8,842 nt of DNA. Source: Flavobacteriaceae bacterium UBA3478. Lineage in GTDB: Bacteria > Bacteroidota > Bacteroidia > Flavobacteriales > Flavobacteriaceae. Under the pieces are notes generated by a model that searched no databases, was not told the origin of the DNA, and was given only the letters and a program-made list of their open reading frames with translations. The DNA is taken from contig DFQX01000090.1 of assembly GCA_002381155.1 (NCBI GenBank), positions 1 to 8,842 on the forward strand, read 5' to 3'. Positions 5,206 through 8,842 of the stretch are shown in pieces. The position numbers were made by a program, and so were the translations under genes. Numbering within the stretch: position 1 is the first letter of the stretch; each line of letters begins with the position of its first letter.

Positions 5206-7608
5206 TTAAAAAGGATGATTGATTCCGACATTGAAAATGGGGCGATTGTTTGTTTGGTTATAAAACCAACGATTATCTCCCGAAAATGCAGGATTATAAA
5301 TCTTCCAACCTAGATCTACCCGAAACAAGAAATAGTCGAAATCATAGCGTAGCCCGACCCCAGCACCCACGGCTACATCTTTGAAAGAAGACCATCCCTT
5401 AAAAATGGCTTCTTCTACCTCGGTATCGTCAAGAACGTTCCAAATGTTTCCAATATCTGTGAATAGTGCTCCTTTAATACTTTGACTAAGGTCAAAACGC
5501 AATTCGTTACTCCAAGTGATTTTGAAATTGGCGTCGTTAAATTCATTGATTTGATTGGTTGTTCCTGGTCCTAAGGTGTAAGCGTTCCAAGATCGGATGT
5601 CGTTTGATCCTCCTGCAAAGTAACTCCTTACAAATGGAACATTGTTTCCAGACCCAAAGGGTATTGCGACACCGGCAAAGAAACGGGTAGCGAATCGAGT
5701 ATCGTCACTCAATTCAAAATGTTTAATGGTGTTGATTTCAGTTTTAATGTATTGAGCAAAGGGAACTTTAAATATCGATTCACTAGGGGATGAATCAATA
5801 AAATCAAGAAGTGCTCCTGCGAGTTCAAATTTCAAACCAAACTGTGAGTAATTGGGAGTGTTTCTGTTTTCTGAGTTTTGAAACGAATAATTGAAACTTG
5901 AGGATACGATGAAATTATTCTCTGTGAGGCGGTTTCTGCGCTCCTCAATTCTTCGAACTTCTAAGGTTTCTTCCTGAGAGATCGGTAGCGATCCTTGTAA
6001 GGCTGCCTCAATAAATGCATTAGCACCTTCAGGAACATTGAGTTCAGCTTCTTCTATCGCTTGATCTGTATTGAAGAAATTGGTGTACGCACTATCTCCC
6101 CTGAGGGGATCTGCTAGTAGATTTAGCTGATCAAAGGTATTTCGATAAATGGAGAAAAAATTGTCTGGATTCAAATGGTTTACATAGGTGACGCTCGGAA
6201 ATTCGAAAGAATACCTTCTTCTATCGGTGCGATAATTAAATCTGTAAATGGCATTAAATGTTTGCCTGTCAAGTCCTAGGTTTTTTTGAAAATTGGTTCC
6301 GATCTGTAAGGTAGTTTGAGGATGTTTTTGTTCAGAAACAAGATTCGCTGCTGGCAAAATCATCCATAATCGAGGTACACTAAGGTTGATGTCTACCCCT
6401 AATTCAGTGGTTAGATTATCGCTGGGAAGTAAGGAATTTCCAATGCTACCACTAAGTGCAAGGCTCAGGTTTTCATGAGAGCCAAAAACATTACGTGCGA
6501 GGATAGAAGATCGAAGCGTTGTACCTAGTTGTTGAATGTTAGAATGCGTTAAATCTAAATCGGCATTCAGAGCATATCGCTTTCGATCTCTTAAATAAAT
6601 GGAAGCGGTAAGTGTTTGGTCACTTTCTGCTACTAGTTCGATATTGGGATAAAGAAAGTGATTGAGATCACCGATAAGGTCTACGGTGTTTGCTAAAAGT
6701 TTTTCGTTATAAACTACTCCAGGTTTATAGCTGATTCTTCTAGCTACTACCTTAGGGTCAAAGGATAGTTCATCAAAACCAAAGAATTCAATTCCGCCTA
6801 TAATGGCTAGCGTAAAGTCATCTTCAGTGGCACCTTCGCTAAATACTTTCGTTCTACCAATTTGAAAAGGTCTGTAAACTGCACTGCTATCAATGATTCT
6901 TCTAACCCTTAATTTTTTCGACTCTGATTGAGCGGTGGTGTCTCCTCTAATCTCATAGGAAATCAAACTTTTTTGAAAATCGTAGATACCTTGATTTCTT
7001 AAAAGGGAGGTTAGCTCTTGTCGATCATCGTCGATATTAGCAAGGTTGAGTATCATTCCCTTTTTTAAGGGTAAGACACTTTCGTTCTTATTAATCAATG
7101 AATCAAATCTATCGTCAGGACTTTGAATGTCAATTTCGTCGATTTCAAAAGGTTTTTTGGTCTCAATAGTGATTGATTGTTTTGCTTTTGTGGCTTTATT
7201 ATTGACCTCGATTTCGCTGTTGACATTTACATTTAAGTAGCCTTTTCTCTTGTAGAAGTTTTTTAGTCGATTGACACTGGCCTCTGAAATTTCATCGGTG
7301 TAGATGACTGGTGGTTCTCCTATGCGCCTTAACCAGTTGTTGATAAAATTCGAATTACGCCCTGAGGAATTGTAGAGTATGAGTTTTACGGGTAATCCCA
7401 ATATTCTTTGATTAGGTTTTTGCACCAGCTGATTCATTACTGATGGGTCTTTCGATTGAATACCGTTGATATAAACGCGCTGCTTTTTCAACCAGAGGGT
7501 TTCTGGTTCAAGCTTTTTAGTACTGCTACAGGCAGATAAAAGAAAGACTAAGAGAATAACAATTACCTTTGTGGCTTGCGAACTTATTCTCGATACGTTC
7601 GATATCAT
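5206..7608 (-). CDS. tamL: TamL-like outer-membrane lipoprotein, BamA/TamA (Omp85) family
   Basis: This is an 800-residue Omp85-family protein predicted to sit in the outer membrane and to help insert or export envelope proteins or lipids, probably with an inner-membrane TamB partner not in this window. The N-terminus is a lipoprotein signal: a charged start, hydrophobic residues 15-24, and lipobox LSAC with acylated Cys27. POTRA-like repeats fill roughly 40-340 (for example residues 104-150, with FYKRKGYLNVNV, and the segment ending near 340). The C-terminal beta-barrel runs from about 345 to the terminal Phe800. The substrate-lock loop motif is IRSW (671-674) within GGSNDIRSW, in place of the BamA VRGF/Y. 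A charged, Glu/Arg-rich segment at about 500-562 is probably a long loop. Lipidated TamA homologues, called TamL, are the described Bacteroidota form. BamA itself is less likely because BamA is normally not a lipoprotein. It is divergent from the methyltransferase gene. Confidence 0.87.
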   Translation of the reverse strand: MISNVSRISSQATKVIVILLVFLLSACSSTKKLEPETLWLKKQRVYINGIQSKDPSVMNQLVQKPNQRILGLPVKLILYNSSGRNSNFINNWLRRIGEPPVIYTDEISEASVNRLKNFYKRKGYLNVNVNSEIEVNNKATKAKQSITIETKKPFEIDEIDIQSPDDRFDSLINKNESVLPLKKGMILNLANIDDDRQELTSLLRNQGIYDFQKSLISYEIRGDTTAQSESKKLRVRRIIDSSAVYRPFQIGRTKVFSEGATEDDFTLAIIGGIEFFGFDELSFDPKVVARRISYKPGVVYNEKLLANTVDLIGDLNHFLYPNIELVAESDQTLTASIYLRDRKRYALNADLDLTHSNIQQLGTTLRSSILARNVFGSHENLSLALSGSIGNSLLPSDNLTTELGVDINLSVPRLWMILPAANLVSEQKHPQTTLQIGTNFQKNLGLDRQTFNAIYRFNYRTDRRRYSFEFPSVTYVNHLNPDNFFSIYRNTFDQLNLLADPLRGDSAYTNFFNTDQAIEEAELNVPEGANAFIEAALQGSLPISQEETLEVRRIEERRNRLTENNFIVSSSFNYSFQNSENRNTPNYSQFGLKFELAGALLDFIDSSPSESIFKVPFAQYIKTEINTIKHFELSDDTRFATRFFAGVAIPFGSGNNVPFVRSYFAGGSNDIRSWNAYTLGPGTTNQINEFNDANFKITWSNELRFDLSQSIKGALFTDIGNIWNVLDDTEVEEAIFKGWSSFKDVAVGAGVGLRYDFDYFLFRVDLGWKIYNPAFSGDNRWFYNQTNNRPIFNVGINHPF
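7564..7571 (+). promoter_or_regulatory. Putative methyltransferase promoter -7 box inside tamL
   Basis: TACCTTTG matches TAnnTTTG on the plus strand. It lies within the signal-peptide codons of the divergent tamL gene, 62 bases before the methyltransferase ATG. There is no clear -33 TTG. The motif is short and may be chance. Confidence 0.3.
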
Positions 7609-7633
7609 AGTGTAAAAATAGCCTAAATAAACG

Positions 7634-8365
7634 ATGCTGTCTCAGGCCAAAATACGTTTCATTAATCAACTTAGTCGCAAGAAAACACGACATGATCAGG
7701 GATGTTTTATTGTTGAGGGAAACAAAGGAATAAAGGAAGGATTAGAGGAAGGTCTAACTGCGCGAGAACTATTTGTGTCTGACCAATCTTCAATTTCTTT
7801 TTCTGATGCTGAAGTAATCACCGAAAAGGAGATGAAGAAGATCTCACAACTTACCACTCCTTCAGACACTTTAGCGGTCTTTAATTTCCCTGAAATCAAC
7901 GATTGGCAAGATGCTGATTGGGTGTTGGCATTGGATGAGATTCAAGATCCAGGAAATTTGGGAACGATTATTCGAACGGCAGACTGGTTTGGCTTTAAAC
8001 ACATTCTTTGTGGTAAGGGGACGGTCGATCCGTTTCATCCTAAGGTGATTCAGGCTACAATGGGTTCGTATGCTCGGATACAATGTCATTCAATCGATCT
8101 TGAAGCCTGTTTGCAACAGCAAGGGCGTGCCGTTGTCGGAGCGGATCTTGAGGGTATTCCTTTAAAAAATTACGATGTGCCTTCTAAAGGGGTGCTAGTA
8201 ATTGGTAACGAAGGTAGAGGGCTGTCGAGTAGCGTAGAGAAACTCCTCGATACGAAAGTCACTATTGAAAGAGGAGAAGGGTCGAAGGCTGAGAGTTTGA
8301 ATGCTGCGATCTCAACGGCGGTTATCTTGCATACAATTTCCAACCGTCTTTCGTCTCAAAACTGA
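7634..8365 (+). CDS. SpoU/TrmH-family RNA 2'-O-ribose methyltransferase
   Basis: This cytoplasmic enzyme transfers a methyl group from S-adenosylmethionine to a ribose 2'-OH in rRNA or tRNA. The 243-residue protein has an N-terminal substrate-binding region (about 1-90, with FIVEGNKGIKEG at 25-36) and a C-terminal SPOUT trefoil-knot domain. All three SpoU motifs are present: motif 1 at 101-120 (DPGNLG, IIRTADWFG; Asn108 and Arg114), motif 2 at 189-198 (VIGNEGRGLS), and motif 3 at 218-232 (KAESLNAAISTAVIL; Ser221, Asn223). The layout resembles 23S rRNA enzymes such as RlmB or TsnR, but the target base cannot be told from sequence. The start follows an A-rich stretch typical of Bacteroidota. 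It is the only plus-strand gene here, divergent from tamL by 25 bp and overlapping the PorT-like gene by 44 bp at its 3' end. Confidence 0.93.
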   Translation: MLSQAKIRFINQLSRKKTRHDQGCFIVEGNKGIKEGLEEGLTARELFVSDQSSISFSDAEVITEKEMKKISQLTTPSDTLAVFNFPEINDWQDADWVLALDEIQDPGNLGTIIRTADWFGFKHILCGKGTVDPFHPKVIQATMGSYARIQCHSIDLEACLQQQGRAVVGADLEGIPLKNYDVPSKGVLVIGNEGRGLSSSVEKLLDTKVTIERGEGSKAESLNAAISTAVILHTISNRLSSQN

Positions 8366-8842
8366 CCCCTAACATAATCCCTCTCCATTTAATGTTTTCT
8401 GCCAAGATTAAAGGATTCTCACTTTCTGATTTATAATTTCTCAATTCGTTTAATACTCGAGCATGAATTCCTAATTTCCCCTTGGTCAGATAGAAATCGA
8501 TTCCAAGACCAAATTCTAATGAGTGAGAAATTTTATTATACGCCATACCTGTAGAAGATTCTATGTCATCTCTTTCAATTTCACTCAGAAGTTTGATACT
8601 TGGTGAATAACCTAAAATTATGAAGGGATTGAAATTAGCACTTCGCTCACCTTGATATTTAAGTATAATAGGTAATTGAATTTCAGAAACTCCTTGAGCA
8701 ACGTTGGTTTCAGAATCTAATGATCCATAAAAGGTTTTGTTTAGAATAAATCCAGGCTCAAATCTCAAATTGAAGGCCTTTGTAAGGGTGTATTCTGAGG
8801 TAAGACGTAATCCAAAAAATGATTCTTGAGATAGATTGTTTT
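8322..8842 (-). CDS. PorT-like outer-membrane beta-barrel protein (partial, N-terminus beyond window)
   Basis: The reading frame is open from the right edge, so the N-terminus, including any signal peptide, is missing; 172 residues are visible. A TTG at 8766-8768 is not the start, since the frame continues upstream with barrel-like sequence (FFGLRLTSEYTLTKAFNLRF). The protein alternates polar and hydrophobic residues in strand-length blocks, with the small-barrel pattern FNLRFEPGF, IQLPIILKYQG, FNPFIILGYSPSI, LEFGLGIDFYL and WRGIMLGVSFE. This resembles the PorT/SprT family (outer-membrane beta-barrel, PF13568 type), required for type IX secretion and gliding in Bacteroidota. I recall porT lying near a SpoU-type methyltransferase and tamL in flavobacteria, which supports the call but is not proof. 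Ten residues (TKDGWKLYAR) follow the likely final strand, encoded antisense to the methyltransferase. Confidence 0.75.
   Translation of the reverse strand, partial: NNLSQESFFGLRLTSEYTLTKAFNLRFEPGFILNKTFYGSLDSETNVAQGVSEIQLPIILKYQGERSANFNPFIILGYSPSIKLLSEIERDDIESSTGMAYNKISHSLEFGLGIDFYLTKGKLGIHARVLNELRNYKSESENPLILAENIKWRGIMLGVSFETKDGWKLYAR

Noticed and set aside
7696..8089. Two minus-strand reading frames within the methyltransferase gene
   Set aside because: Both are antisense to a complete SpoU-type gene with all three motifs, and have no recognisable features.
8322..8768. A complete 148-residue gene starting at the TTG at 8766-8768
   Set aside because: The same frame stays open to the window edge with matching barrel-type sequence, so the gene is truncated by the window and not short.

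Overview
The window reads as ordinary core chromosome of a Bacteroidota bacterium, most likely in Flavobacteriales. The reasons are the short primary sigma factor lacking region 1.1, an AccD without zinc-finger cysteines, a lipoprotein form of the TamA/BamA family (TamL), a PorT-like barrel protein, the near absence of Shine-Dalgarno sequences, and TAnnTTTG-type -7 promoter boxes. Base composition looks uniform and moderately AT-rich. I saw no mobile element, CRISPR array, tRNA or rRNA, and no clearly novel multi-gene system.

Layout, left to right. All genes are on the minus strand except the methyltransferase. (1) 1-308 is the 5' part of the primary sigma factor gene rpoD/sigA, cut by the window edge. 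(2) 309-441 holds the intrinsic terminator of pnp and a promoter-like region for rpoD that resembles an ECF-type promoter. (3) 442-2682 is pnp (PNPase). (4) 2683-2839 is a spacer with inverted repeats in the likely pnp leader and the rpsO terminator. (5) 2840-3109 is rpsO (S15). (6) 3110-3178 is the rpsO promoter/leader with a perfect 9-bp hairpin. (7) 3179-4069 accD and 4085-5158 fbaA form a tight pair, fbaA first. (8) 5206-7608 is tamL, a lipoprotein Omp85-family barrel. (9) 7634-8365 (+) is a SpoU/TrmH-family RNA 2'-O-methyltransferase, divergent from tamL by 25 bp. (10) 8322-8842 is the 3' part of a PorT-like outer-membrane barrel gene, which overlaps the methyltransferase tail-to-tail by 44 bp and runs off the right edge.

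Functionally the window combines transcription and RNA turnover (rpoD, pnp, rpsO), central carbon metabolism feeding lipid synthesis (fbaA, accD), and envelope biogenesis (tamL, PorT-like), with one rRNA/tRNA modification enzyme. The most interesting signals are regulatory: the ECF-like promoter with a palindrome over its -35 element before the primary sigma gene, the 5'-terminal hairpin before rpsO, and paired inverted repeats before pnp. The convergent gene overlap with an apparent C-terminal extension of the PorT-like protein is also worth a look.
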